From positions 1-10,448 of the forward strand of contig JAFPCL010000085.1 of assembly GCA_017390225.1 (NCBI GenBank): 10,448 nt of DNA, read 5' to 3'. The stretch comes from Clostridia bacterium (GTDB taxonomy: Bacteria; Bacillota; Clostridia; CAKSNL01; HGM11501). Position numbers and translations under genes: made by a program. The notes under the pieces are model-generated. The model did no database searches, was not told the DNA's origin, and saw only the letters and a list, made by a program, of their open reading frames with translations. Below are positions 1 to 7,622 of the stretch, in pieces (within the stretch, counting starts at the first letter, position 1; each line of letters opens with the position of its first letter).

Positions 1-1
1 C

Positions 2-1501
2 CGCACACTGGACGGTGTAGACCGCAATGTGGACGAAAACACACTGATGATTTGCAACGGCGACACCCCGGTTGCCATTGCCGGTATCATGGGTGGCTAC
101 GATTCGGAAATCGTGGAAGACACCCACACCTTAACGCTGGAATCTGCAACCTTTGATGCGGTTTCCATCCGTAAATCCACCGTGCGACTGTCCCACAGAA
201 CCGATGCTTCCATGCGCTATGAAAAGAGCTTAGACCCCGAAATGACCGTGCCTGCCATTGGCCGTTTTGTAAAGCTTCTTTTGGATATTGACGGCGGCGT
301 GAAAGTCGTGTCTTCTCTTACGGATGAATACGCCTATCGCTACGATCAGATTTCCTTAAGCTTCAACAAAGCCTATGTTGACCGCTACACGGGCATTGCC
401 ATCGACAATGAAACCATTGTGAAAACCTTAACGGCATTGGGCTTCACGGTAGATTTGAACGGTGACGATTTCACCGTGGGCGTGCCTTCCTGGCGCGCAA
501 CGAAAGATGTCACCTTAAAGGCAGACATTATCGAAGAAATCACCCGTATCTACGGCTATGACAACTTTGATATCCACACGGCGAATGCTCCTTTGTATCC
601 CGTGCGTGCTTCTTTGGAAAAGACCGTGGAAGATAAAATCAAAGACCTTTTGGTCAAGCGCTTCTCACTGCACGAACTGCACTCTTATATTTGGGCATAT
701 TATGACGAATACAAGGCTTTGGGCATCCCGGTGGATGAAAACGTAAAGCTTGTGAACGCCACCAACCCCAACATCGAAACCCTGCGCCGTTCGATTGTTC
801 CGACACAGCTTTGCCAAGTGAAATACAACACCGGCTATCTTGCGGACTACGGCGTGTTTGAAGTGGGCAGAGTGGTAGACGGCGTTGGTGAAGACGGCTT
901 GTGCCGCGAACAGAAAAAACTTTGCATTACGCTGTTCTCCAAGACGAAAACGCCCGAAAGCCTCTACATGGAGCTTCGTGATATGCTGGCTGTGATGGCA
1001 GATGAATTAAAGCATGAAACCATCAGCTTCACAAAGCTTGAAGCCACCAAAGCTTATCAGCATCCGCGCAATCTCAATGCAATTGCCGTGGATGGCGTAA
1101 CTTTAGGTGAAATGGGCATGATTCATCCCGTCATTGCCAAGAAGGTGGACAAAAAAGCAACGATTGTGTATGCAGAAATCGACGTTCCCGCATTTTCTGA
1201 AATCAAAAACAAGAGCATCACTTACGATGAGCCTTCCAAATATCCCGAAATGGAAATCGACGTTTCCTTTGTGGCAGATAAGTTTGAGCCCATCGGCAAA
1301 GCTATCGAAAAAGCAAACTGCGCTTGGATTAAAAACGTAAGCTTGGTCGGTACTTACGAAGACGAAACGGGAAAGACCATTACGATTCGTATGATTTTCT
1401 CCGACAAAGAGCGTACCCTCACCAAAGAAGAGGTTATGGCAGTCGTTGAAGGCATCATGAATGATTTAGAAGCCCAAGGGATTACGGCAAAAAATAAATA
1501 A
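2..1501 (+). CDS. pheT: Phenylalanine--tRNA ligase beta subunit, 5'-truncated by the window edge
   Basis: This is the beta subunit of the cytoplasmic alpha2-beta2 phenylalanyl-tRNA synthetase, which charges tRNA-Phe. The frame is open from base 2, so the GTG at 29 is an internal codon and not a start. About 499 codons remain out of roughly 800 in the bacterial family; the N-terminal tRNA-binding/editing part lies upstream. What remains begins with the end of the B3/B4 editing domain (AIAGIMGG, then LESATF). Next come the B5 domain (VPSWR near nt 482, then IIEEITRIYGYDN near nt 529-567) and the catalytic-like core. The C-terminal ferredoxin-fold anticodon-binding domain runs from about nt 1238 (KYPEMEIDVSF) to the end. 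The FDX-ACB entry has M-E-I-D where many bacterial PheT proteins have R-R-D or similar, a divergence that does not affect the call. pheS is presumably upstream. The gene ends with TAA and an intrinsic terminator follows. Confidence 0.96.
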   Translation, partial: RTLDGVDRNVDENTLMICNGDTPVAIAGIMGGYDSEIVEDTHTLTLESATFDAVSIRKSTVRLSHRTDASMRYEKSLDPEMTVPAIGRFVKLLLDIDGGVKVVSSLTDEYAYRYDQISLSFNKAYVDRYTGIAIDNETIVKTLTALGFTVDLNGDDFTVGVPSWRATKDVTLKADIIEEITRIYGYDNFDIHTANAPLYPVRASLEKTVEDKIKDLLVKRFSLHELHSYIWAYYDEYKALGIPVDENVKLVNATNPNIETLRRSIVPTQLCQVKYNTGYLADYGVFEVGRVVDGVGEDGLCREQKKLCITLFSKTKTPESLYMELRDMLAVMADELKHETISFTKLEATKAYQHPRNLNAIAVDGVTLGEMGMIHPVIAKKVDKKATIVYAEIDVPAFSEIKNKSITYDEPSKYPEMEIDVSFVADKFEPIGKAIEKANCAWIKNVSLVGTYEDETGKTITIRMIFSDKERTLTKEEVMAVVEGIMNDLEAQGITAKNK

Positions 1502-1515
1502 TTTTTAATTTATGG

Positions 1516-1555
1516 CGACACTGAGAAAGCAATGCTTTTTCGGTGTCGTTTTTTT
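1516..1555 (+). terminator. Rho-independent terminator of pheT
   Basis: A 15-base-pair hairpin pairs 1516-1530 with 1534-1548 around a 3-nt loop (AAT). It contains two G-U wobbles and no mismatches, and is followed by seven T residues (1549-1555). It lies 14 bases after the pheT stop codon and separates the phe operon from the promoter that follows. Confidence 0.93.
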
Positions 1556-1576
1556 ATGCAAAAATTAAATTTCTGC

Positions 1577-1605
1577 TTGAATTCTATATAGGGATGTGTT
1601 ATAAT
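1577..1605 (+). promoter_or_regulatory. Sigma-A type promoter for the secreted transglutaminase-like protein
   Basis: TTGAAT at 1577-1582 serves as the -35 box and TATAAT at 1600-1605 as a perfect -10 box, with a 17-base spacer between them. A TG at 1597-1598, one base before the -10, gives an extended -10. Transcription should begin near 1611-1613. The site lies just after the pheT terminator and just before a gene, as expected of a real promoter. No equally good promoter was found in front of 3900, so this transcript may also feed the downstream gene cluster; that last point is inference. Confidence 0.85.
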
Positions 1606-1611
1606 TCATTT

Positions 1612-1690
1612 TGTATAAGTGCATGATGGGGGAAGTATGCCCTTTTCAGCCGACGAAGCCCAAAGAGAAAAACCGGAAAGGAAAGACAAC
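1612..1690 (+). promoter_or_regulatory. Candidate structured 5' leader with ribosome-binding-site pairing
   Basis: This untranslated leader of about 78 nt lies between the inferred transcription start and the ATG at 1691. The ribosome-binding site is the purine run at 1675-1685 (GGAAAGGAAAG), 5 bases before the ATG. Bases 1641-1647 (CCTTTTC) can pair with 1675-1681 (GGAAAGG) over seven pairs, one of them a wobble, hiding part of that site. The same C residues can instead pair upstream: the G-run at 1628-1632 can pair with CCC at 1640-1642, and GCAT 1621-1624 with ATGC 1637-1640. The two folds compete. I do not recognise a known riboswitch class. The pairings are visible in the sequence; a regulatory role is inference. 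Confidence 0.4.
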
Positions 1691-3844
1691 ATGAAAAGAT
1701 TATCATGGATTATTGTGACGGTTCTTTTGATTTTTGCCTTTATGGCATGTGTATCTGCTAAAGAGTTTGTCGTGTTCGGCAGTTATCCGCAAAGTGAAGT
1801 GCAGGAATCGGCACTTCTTAAAAATGCAGAATATAACGAAATAGGCGATACTGAAATTGACGGAGAAAAATACAGAAAAGTCTTATCGGAAGATGGCTAC
1901 CGTTATTTTATATATGAGCCGATTCTTTGGGAAAAGCATGGGGATGTGTATATTTCAAAATATGTGCTGGACTGTAGGATGTATGATGCACAGGAGAAAA
2001 AATACACCTATGGTTTGGGGCGGCAGATTGAGTATGCAAGCAGCACTTCGTGGGAAACTTGCAGTATCCGTTCGTGGCTGCATGGCGAATTTTATCAAAC
2101 AGCATTTTCCGCTTCGGAAAAAGATAATATTATCGGAAACACCGTGGCGCTTTTTTCTCTTGACAGTGCCAAGCAGGTGGAGGGTGAATTCACCTTGCAA
2201 AAGACCTGCACCGATTATGCAAGAGCTATGGGTGTGAAAGAGAAAAAAGGCTATTGCGAATGGCTTCTTCGGGATGTCAGCCCGGTGGCAGCTTCTACGG
2301 TATGCACCGTAACGGAAGAAGGCAAGGTCAACAACGGGATTACTGTTCTTGTGAATAACGATCAAATGGGTGTTGTGCCTTGTATTCAGATGAAAAATGC
2401 AGACAACCGTGTGCAAAATCAAGAAGCAGAAAAATGCACGGTATATGCGCCTTATGGCAGAGCGGTAGTCATTGCGGCTTCTGATTTAGAGGCATACATT
2501 TCCGTCGGCTGGTACAAGACGGCGGAGGATGCAAAAGCACAGCTGTATCATTTGATTAACGCACGGTTTGAAAATTCTTCTTTATATGAAACCTACAAGC
2601 CGTATGTATTTTTCAAGGCTTCGCAAAAGAATCCCAAAATTCAGCTTGATTATCCGCAAAAGAACCCCACGGTTATGGAAATTATGCAGTTCATCGAGCC
2701 TTTGAAGCAGGCATTTTTCACAGGAAAGCAAGAAGATTACATGGCAATCGATGTGAAAGTGACTTTTGACAATGAGGAAGGCAAATCCGCTTCCGAGGTT
2801 TATAATCAAAAGCTTGGCAATGCAATTGAAATGATTTATCCTGCATGGGGACCGATGCTCTCCGGCTCGAATGGCGGCAATCTGATTCACTACAATGCAG
2901 GTAATACGTTTTCCGTTACAATTCGACTGAAAATGAACGGAAGCGGCAGTGCTTCTGTGCGGGAAAGCGATTATTTTGATAAAGTTTATGCCATTGCTCG
3001 GGATGCCGTAAGCTATTCCGACAGAGCTTTGGGGCAACTGCAATACATCAGAAATTATCTGGCAGAAAATGCCGTGTATGATGGCGCTCAATTCCACAAT
3101 AATCCCCAGTCCTTGCTGTTAGACGGTGTGGGCGTTTGCGGCAACTATGCCATCGCAGTAAAAGATATATGCACCGTGCTGGGGATTCCTTGCTTTGAGC
3201 TAGTCAACGAAAAGGGAAGCCATGCATGGAACTGCGTGTATGTGGAAGGGGCTTGGTATGAATTTGACACCACGGGAATTACCCAATCGGATTTCTTTAC
3301 GGACGAGGCTGTGTATTCCCACGAGAACTTCGGCTTTCCGAGTGCCGTGTATGCAGAAAACGTAAGCTTTTTATATGACGTGACCTATGGAACAAAAGAC
3401 GGTGACTGTGTAGACACGCAGGTGCTGGCATATATGCAAGAGATGGCAAAAAATGCAAAACCGCTGATGGAAGCGCCTGTACAGGAAGACAAAAAGGAAG
3501 ATATTAAAGTGCTGGTTTTTGGGAAAGAGTTGGCGACGGATGTCCCTGCATTTATTTTAAACGGCAGAACCTTGGTGCCCATGCGCGCAGTTTTTGAAGC
3601 TTTGGGTGCGACTGTATATTGGAATGAAGACACAAGAACAGTGACGGCCGTTTCCGGTGTCGATGTAATCAGTCTTGAAATCAACAATCCGATGATGACG
3701 AAAAACGGAAAAAATATCACACTGGATGTGCCGGCAACAATCCGAGAGGGAAGAACGATGGTTCCGGTCAGAGCCGTGAGCGAAAGCTTCGGATTACAGG
3801 TTTTATGGGATGAAAAGGGTCGTGTTGTATCGGTAGTAGAATAA
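1691..3844 (+). CDS. Secreted DUF6273 / transglutaminase-like / copper-amine-oxidase-N-like protein
   Basis: This is a predicted exported 717-residue protein. The ATG at 1691 is chosen over an in-frame GTG at 1619 because it has a ribosome-binding site and puts a signal peptide at the N-terminus: MKR, a hydrophobic core to about residue 19, and a VSA/KE cleavage site after residue 23. Residues ~24-236 look like DUF6273 (FGSYPQSEV, ISKYVLD, SIRSWL, a TDYA...WLLRDVS tail), whose function is unknown. After a linker with a GWYKT motif, residues ~460-550 form a transglutaminase-like domain with Cys483 (GVCGNYA), His511 (SHAWN) and Asp526 (FDTTG), so the triad is intact. Residues ~606-717 hold two repeats of the copper amine oxidase N-like type (GRTLVPMRAV and GRTMVPVRAV), a module often found on clostridial surface proteins and thought to act as a wall or stalk domain. 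Substrate unknown; a cell-wall protease or crosslinking role is inference. It ends with tandem in-frame TAA codons. Confidence 0.85.
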   Translation: MKRLSWIIVTVLLIFAFMACVSAKEFVVFGSYPQSEVQESALLKNAEYNEIGDTEIDGEKYRKVLSEDGYRYFIYEPILWEKHGDVYISKYVLDCRMYDAQEKKYTYGLGRQIEYASSTSWETCSIRSWLHGEFYQTAFSASEKDNIIGNTVALFSLDSAKQVEGEFTLQKTCTDYARAMGVKEKKGYCEWLLRDVSPVAASTVCTVTEEGKVNNGITVLVNNDQMGVVPCIQMKNADNRVQNQEAEKCTVYAPYGRAVVIAASDLEAYISVGWYKTAEDAKAQLYHLINARFENSSLYETYKPYVFFKASQKNPKIQLDYPQKNPTVMEIMQFIEPLKQAFFTGKQEDYMAIDVKVTFDNEEGKSASEVYNQKLGNAIEMIYPAWGPMLSGSNGGNLIHYNAGNTFSVTIRLKMNGSGSASVRESDYFDKVYAIARDAVSYSDRALGQLQYIRNYLAENAVYDGAQFHNNPQSLLLDGVGVCGNYAIAVKDICTVLGIPCFELVNEKGSHAWNCVYVEGAWYEFDTTGITQSDFFTDEAVYSHENFGFPSAVYAENVSFLYDVTYGTKDGDCVDTQVLAYMQEMAKNAKPLMEAPVQEDKKEDIKVLVFGKELATDVPAFILNGRTLVPMRAVFEALGATVYWNEDTRTVTAVSGVDVISLEINNPMMTKNGKNITLDVPATIREGRTMVPVRAVSESFGLQVLWDEKGRVVSVVE

Positions 3845-3889
3845 TAAAAAAACAGGCATATGGTGAGAAAACCGGATAATAAAAAAACA
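3841..3889 (+). repeat. Two identical 14-base direct repeats flanking the 3844/3900 junction
   Basis: The 14-mer ATAATAAAAAAACA occurs at 3841-3854, across the stop codons of the secreted-protein gene, and again at 3876-3889, just before the ribosome-binding site of the next gene. The copies start 35 bases apart. Both are A-rich, so a small tandem duplication or chance in low-complexity DNA is likely. There is no hairpin terminator in this 55-base gap. Confidence 0.6.
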
Positions 3890-3899
3890 TGGAGGCAAC

Positions 3900-4430
3900 A
3901 TGGAAGGATATCATTTTGAAAACACAACGATCATAAAAATTATGGTCTTATTTACGGTGAAGCATATGAACCGTCCCGTATCCAATGTGGAGATCACGGA
4001 TATTTTAGGCGACTATGCCAACTATTTTTTGATTGCTCGTGCCGTGGGAGAGTTGACGGAAACGGGACTTTTGTCCTCGGAGGCAGGGCTATTGTGCCTG
4101 ACAGAGCAAGGAGAAGTTGCCCTGTCCGGCTTCGGCTCGGAAATTCCTTTTTCCGTGCGAGAAAAAATCCTTTTGACCCTTCGCTCCGAACGACAGACGG
4201 AGGCAAGCAAGATTGAAGTTTTGGCAGATGTGGAAAAAATCAACGAGATATCGTATCTTGCAAGCATTGGGCTAAAGCAAGGCGGCGAAACGGTTCTTGC
4301 TGTCGATATCAATGTGGGCAGTCGCACGACGGCTGAGGAGATTGTGAAAAACTTCCGTCGCAATCCGACGGAAACATACGATAAAATTTTAGCTGTTCTT
4401 TTGGGAGGACAGGACGGAGGTGCGCTATGA
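3900..4430 (+). CDS. DUF4364 family winged-helix protein
   Basis: A 176-residue cytoplasmic protein that I assign to DUF4364 by its overall pattern. The N-terminal ~75 residues read as a winged-helix fold: IIKIMVLFTVKHM, then VSNVEITDIL, an aromatic YANYFLIARAVGEL helix, and a beta-wing with LLCLTEQGEVALSGF. IPFSVREKIL and an alpha/beta C-terminal half follow. Family members are small Clostridia proteins of unknown function, and DNA binding is inferred from the fold. The start is set by GGAGG at 3891-3895, only four bases before the ATG. The stop overlaps the pcrA start (ATGA), so the two genes are probably translated together. No convincing promoter of its own was found; it may be read from 1577 or lie under a weak promoter that I missed. 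Confidence 0.8.
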   Translation: MEGYHFENTTIIKIMVLFTVKHMNRPVSNVEITDILGDYANYFLIARAVGELTETGLLSSEAGLLCLTEQGEVALSGFGSEIPFSVREKILLTLRSERQTEASKIEVLADVEKINEISYLASIGLKQGGETVLAVDINVGSRTTAEEIVKNFRRNPTETYDKILAVLLGGQDGGAL

Positions 4431-6616
4431 GCGATTTACTGGAAGGATTAAATTCACCCCAACGACAGGCGGTTGAACATACGGAGGGGCCGCTTCTTCT
4501 GCTTGCAGGTGCAGGGAGCGGCAAAACAAGAGTTTTAACACATCGCATTGCCTATCTGGTGGAAACAAATAAGGCGGCGCCATGGGAGATTCTTGCCATC
4601 ACCTTCACGAACAAGGCGGCAAACGAAATGAAAGAACGTGTGGCACGCCTGGTGGGGGAAGAAACGGCAAAGGGCATGTGGGTGCAGACTTTTCACTCTG
4701 CCTGCCTTCGTATTTTGCGCAGTCATATTGAGCTTTTGGGCTATAAAAAAGGATTCAGCATCTACGATGAAACCGATCGTAAATCCATGCTGAAAAAAGC
4801 CATTGCCGATGCAGGGCTGGATGACTCCATTTTTCAGCCGCGTGTCGTCGGGAATAAAATATCCGAAGCAAAATATAAGCTGGTTGACACAGAACACTTT
4901 GTTGAAAAATTCGGAAATGACTATCAAACCAAGCAACAAGGCAGAATCTATGAGAAATATCAGAAAATGCTTCTGGAAAACAATGCCGTGGACTTTGATG
5001 ATATTATCACACTGACAGTTCGTTTGTTTACGGAGCATCCGGAGGTGCTGGAAAAATATACGGAAAAATTCCGCTACATATTGGTTGACGAGTATCAAGA
5101 CACCAACCATGCCCAATATCGTCTGGTGCGGCTTCTGTCGCAGAGACGCCGCAATATATGCGTTGTCGGTGACGATGATCAGAGTATTTATGGGTTCCGC
5201 GGCACGGATATTCGCAACATTCTGGATTTTGAAGAAGATTATCCCGATGCAAGGGTGCTCCGCTTGGAGCAGAATTATCGTTCCACGGAAATTATTTTGG
5301 AAGCCGCCAATACCGTGATTGCCAACAACACGGAGCGCAAGGGTAAAAAGCTTTGGACACAGATCAAAGGCGGCGACCCGATCTCTTTATACTGCGCCAA
5401 AAATGAATACGACGAAGCGGAATATCTGGTTAAGCAGATCAATTTGCATCTTGCAACCAAAGATTATAAAGATGTTGCGGTGCTGTTCCGAACCAACGCA
5501 CAGAGCCGTGCCATTGAAGACGTGTTCAGAAGAAATGCCGTGCCGTATCGCTTGTTGTCGGGACTTCGCTTCTTTGATCGAAAAGAAATCAAAGATATTA
5601 TGGCGTATCTGCGACTGATTATCAATCCTGCCGACGATTTGAGCTTTGCCCGTGTGGTCAATGAGCCGAAGCGCGGCATCGGCAAAACCTCTATGGAAAA
5701 ATTGGAAGGCTTTGCTTTTGAAGATGGTGGCAGTCTTTGTGATGCTGTGCGCCGTCATGCGGCGGAGCTTGGCTCTGCCGGCACTAAATTTGCGGCATTT
5801 GTGCAGATGATTGATGACATGCGCGAAAAATGCATGACGATGACAGCCTCTGAGGCGATTCGCACGGTCATGGTTGAAAGCGGCTATCAAAGGGCTTTGG
5901 AAGATAGCAATGAGCCGGAAGCAGAAGGGCGTCTTGAAAACTTGGGCGAATTTTTATCCGGCGCTGTAGATTATGAAAAGAACGAGGGAGAAACCGATCT
6001 TGCCACGTATATGGACGGAATTTCTCTGGTGGCGGATATTGACAATTACGATGAAGATCAAAACTCCGTGGTAATGATGACCATTCACGCCGCCAAAGGC
6101 TTGGAATTCCCTGTGGTCTTTATGGTGGGGCTGGAGCAGGGGTTGTTCCCCAAAAGCATAGACGATCCGGTCGAACGAGAAGAGGAGCGAAGACTCTGCT
6201 ATGTTGCCATTACCCGTGCGCGGGAAAAACTGCATATCACCTATGCTTCCCAACGCACGGTTTACGGAAAAACAGAATACAGAAAGCCGTCGGTATTTAT
6301 CTCGGAGCTTCCGAAGGATAATTTGAAAGAATCCAGCACCAAGTCTTATGCTACGGTAAAAAGCTATGCCGAGCCGCAAAAGCAGGAACGGGCTTGGAAT
6401 ACCAACAGTCTGTTTGAAGCACCCAAGCCCCGTCCGACAGTGTCCCGTCAGACGGTAGACTATCAACCGGGGATGCGGGTACGCCATGCCAAATTCGGTA
6501 ACGGCATGATTCTGACCGTGCAAGCCGTCGGCGGCGATGCGCGTTTGGAAATTGCCTTTGATTCCGTGGGAACAAAGAATCTGATGGCAGTATATGCAAA
6601 GCTTGAAGTTCTGTAA
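4427..6616 (+). CDS. pcrA: ATP-dependent DNA helicase PcrA (UvrD/Rep family, SF1A)
   Basis: A 3'-5' DNA helicase and translocase of the PcrA/UvrD/Rep type, acting in nucleotide excision repair, replication restart and removal of proteins from DNA. All superfamily 1 motifs are visible: Q motif (LNSPQRQAV, 8-16), Walker A (AGAGSGKT, 27-34), motif II DEYQD (221-225), motif III GDDDQSIYGFRG (248-259), motif IV QNYRS (282-286), motif V around TIHAAKGLEF (552-561) and motif VI around YVAITRA (592-598). Residues ~678-729 form the C-terminal Tudor-like domain (PGMRVRHAKFGNG), which in PcrA/UvrD contacts RNA polymerase. At 729 residues it matches normal PcrA length and nothing is missing. A GGAGG at 4416-4420 lies 6 bases before the ATG, inside the DUF4364 coding sequence. 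Confidence 0.97.
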   Translation: MSDLLEGLNSPQRQAVEHTEGPLLLLAGAGSGKTRVLTHRIAYLVETNKAAPWEILAITFTNKAANEMKERVARLVGEETAKGMWVQTFHSACLRILRSHIELLGYKKGFSIYDETDRKSMLKKAIADAGLDDSIFQPRVVGNKISEAKYKLVDTEHFVEKFGNDYQTKQQGRIYEKYQKMLLENNAVDFDDIITLTVRLFTEHPEVLEKYTEKFRYILVDEYQDTNHAQYRLVRLLSQRRRNICVVGDDDQSIYGFRGTDIRNILDFEEDYPDARVLRLEQNYRSTEIILEAANTVIANNTERKGKKLWTQIKGGDPISLYCAKNEYDEAEYLVKQINLHLATKDYKDVAVLFRTNAQSRAIEDVFRRNAVPYRLLSGLRFFDRKEIKDIMAYLRLIINPADDLSFARVVNEPKRGIGKTSMEKLEGFAFEDGGSLCDAVRRHAAELGSAGTKFAAFVQMIDDMREKCMTMTASEAIRTVMVESGYQRALEDSNEPEAEGRLENLGEFLSGAVDYEKNEGETDLATYMDGISLVADIDNYDEDQNSVVMMTIHAAKGLEFPVVFMVGLEQGLFPKSIDDPVEREEERRLCYVAITRAREKLHITYASQRTVYGKTEYRKPSVFISELPKDNLKESSTKSYATVKSYAEPQKQERAWNTNSLFEAPKPRPTVSRQTVDYQPGMRVRHAKFGNGMILTVQAVGGDARLEIAFDSVGTKNLMAVYAKLEVL

Positions 6617-6643
6617 TGTGAAATACATGAGGAGGAATCATCC

Positions 6644-7609
6644 ATGACGAATCATGCAATTAAGATTTTAGCAATCATTCTGATGTGCGCTCGTCACATC
6701 GGACGCTATCTGTATTCCTTCAGCGGCTCTTCAATATACAGCGGACTCGGATATCTCGGACTTCTTTTATTGGCGGCAGGTGCGATTTCTTATCCTTTGT
6801 TTGCGTATCTTGCGGCAGAAGGGGTGCATCACACGAAAAATGTTTCCCGTTATATGACGGGGCTTGGTGTACTGGCGATTTTTTCCGAAATTCCGTACAA
6901 CTTTTATTGCCAGCCTTTATATCCCTATGTGCCTGTGATATCGCGCGGTGACTGCTACAGCTTGTTTTTAATCGGTTGTGTGCTATTGTCTGTGTGGACG
7001 GTATTTAAGTTTCACAAAACACGCCCCATGATTTGCGTTTGTTCCTTCATGGGAACCTTGGGATTTCTGCTTCTGTCTTTGTTTCTTGCCATCGGCTTTG
7101 ACGGCAGGCTGTTTTCCTGGGGCAATTATATATTTTTAAACTATGCACATTTCAGAAACCCACTGATTTCGATTTTCTTAGGTGTTGTTGCACTGTTTCT
7201 TATGCAAAACATCAAGCCGGCATGGGGAAAGGTTTTTGTGCTTGCCGTATTTGCCGTCCTGGCATCATTGGTTCGTGCGGAATACGGCGCTGTCGGCGTT
7301 CTGATGCTGTATGTGTTTTATTTCTTCCGTGAGAAGAAAATAAAGCTCTTCATCGGTTTTCTTCTTCTGCTTCTTGTGTATACATTTGGGGTACGAGACG
7401 TGGGTATTGCACAGGTGTTGAAAATCATGGCAGGAGAAGATTTGCAATCCGTCTGGCCGATGACGGCACTTTTGGCATATGTGCCGATGTATTTCTACAA
7501 CGGAGAGAGAGGAAAGTATTGGAGTAAATATATCTATTATTTCCTGTATCCCGTGCATTTGTTCGGCATTTATGTTCTGATTCGTTTGATCATGAAGATT
7601 TTTGCATAA
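6644..7609 (+). CDS. TraX family integral membrane protein
   Basis: A 321-residue polytopic membrane protein with about eight or more hydrophobic segments. The layout matches the TraX family (PF05857): an N-terminal AIKILAIILM helix ending in a His-Ile-Gly motif (His18), then SYPLFAYLAAEG, ISEIPYNFY, and near the C-terminus a YYFLYPVHLFGIYVLI segment. TraX of the F plasmid N-acetylates pilin. Chromosomal Bacillota homologues have no assigned substrate, and acyl transfer to a surface component is only a possibility. No conjugation gene lies nearby, so a plasmid role is unlikely. In the first motif I would expect an acidic residue before His-Ile (D-H in the homologues I remember); here it is Arg17. 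A strong GGAGG (6631-6635) precedes the ATG by 8 bases, and the gap from pcrA is 27 bases. Confidence 0.85.
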   Translation: MTNHAIKILAIILMCARHIGRYLYSFSGSSIYSGLGYLGLLLLAAGAISYPLFAYLAAEGVHHTKNVSRYMTGLGVLAIFSEIPYNFYCQPLYPYVPVISRGDCYSLFLIGCVLLSVWTVFKFHKTRPMICVCSFMGTLGFLLLSLFLAIGFDGRLFSWGNYIFLNYAHFRNPLISIFLGVVALFLMQNIKPAWGKVFVLAVFAVLASLVRAEYGAVGVLMLYVFYFFREKKIKLFIGFLLLLLVYTFGVRDVGIAQVLKIMAGEDLQSVWPMTALLAYVPMYFYNGERGKYWSKYIYYFLYPVHLFGIYVLIRLIMKIFA

Positions 7610-7622
7610 GAAAGGGTAGAAT

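Noticed and set aside
1619..1690. In-frame upstream GTG start for the secreted protein, adding 24 residues
   Set aside because: It lies only about 7 bases after the inferred transcription start, has no ribosome-binding site, and would place a charged, proline-containing stretch ahead of a clean signal peptide.
1612..1690. c-di-AMP (ydaO) or c-di-GMP riboswitch in the leader
   Set aside because: The CCCTTTTC...CCGA string recalls part of the ydaO 3' region, but the leader is far too short and the required paired elements are absent; the c-di-GMP-I core is also absent.
1736..1760. Lipobox giving a lipoprotein (Cys20 preceded by Phe-Met-Ala)
   Set aside because: Phe at -3 and Met at -2 fit the lipobox poorly, while VSA/KE right after is a good signal peptidase I site. 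A lipoprotein is not fully excluded.
3845..3899. Terminator between the secreted protein gene and DUF4364
   Set aside because: There is no stem of useful length and the A-runs are on the wrong side for a plus-strand intrinsic terminator.
3385..3927. Minus-strand open frame of 180 codons
   Set aside because: It is antisense to the copper-amine-oxidase-N-like region, Ser/Thr-rich with no recognisable domain, and crosses the intergenic gap with no promoter.
5954..6628. Minus-strand open frame of 224 codons under pcrA, and similar ones at 4535-5116 and 5387-5890
   Set aside because: They are shadows of the pcrA coding frame, with no recognisable domain and low-complexity Cys/His/Phe-rich composition typical of antisense frames.
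6644..7609. Conjugative element suggested by the TraX name
   Set aside because: No relaxase, coupling protein, type IV secretion, integrase or repeat ends are present, and TraX-like proteins are common on Bacillota chromosomes.
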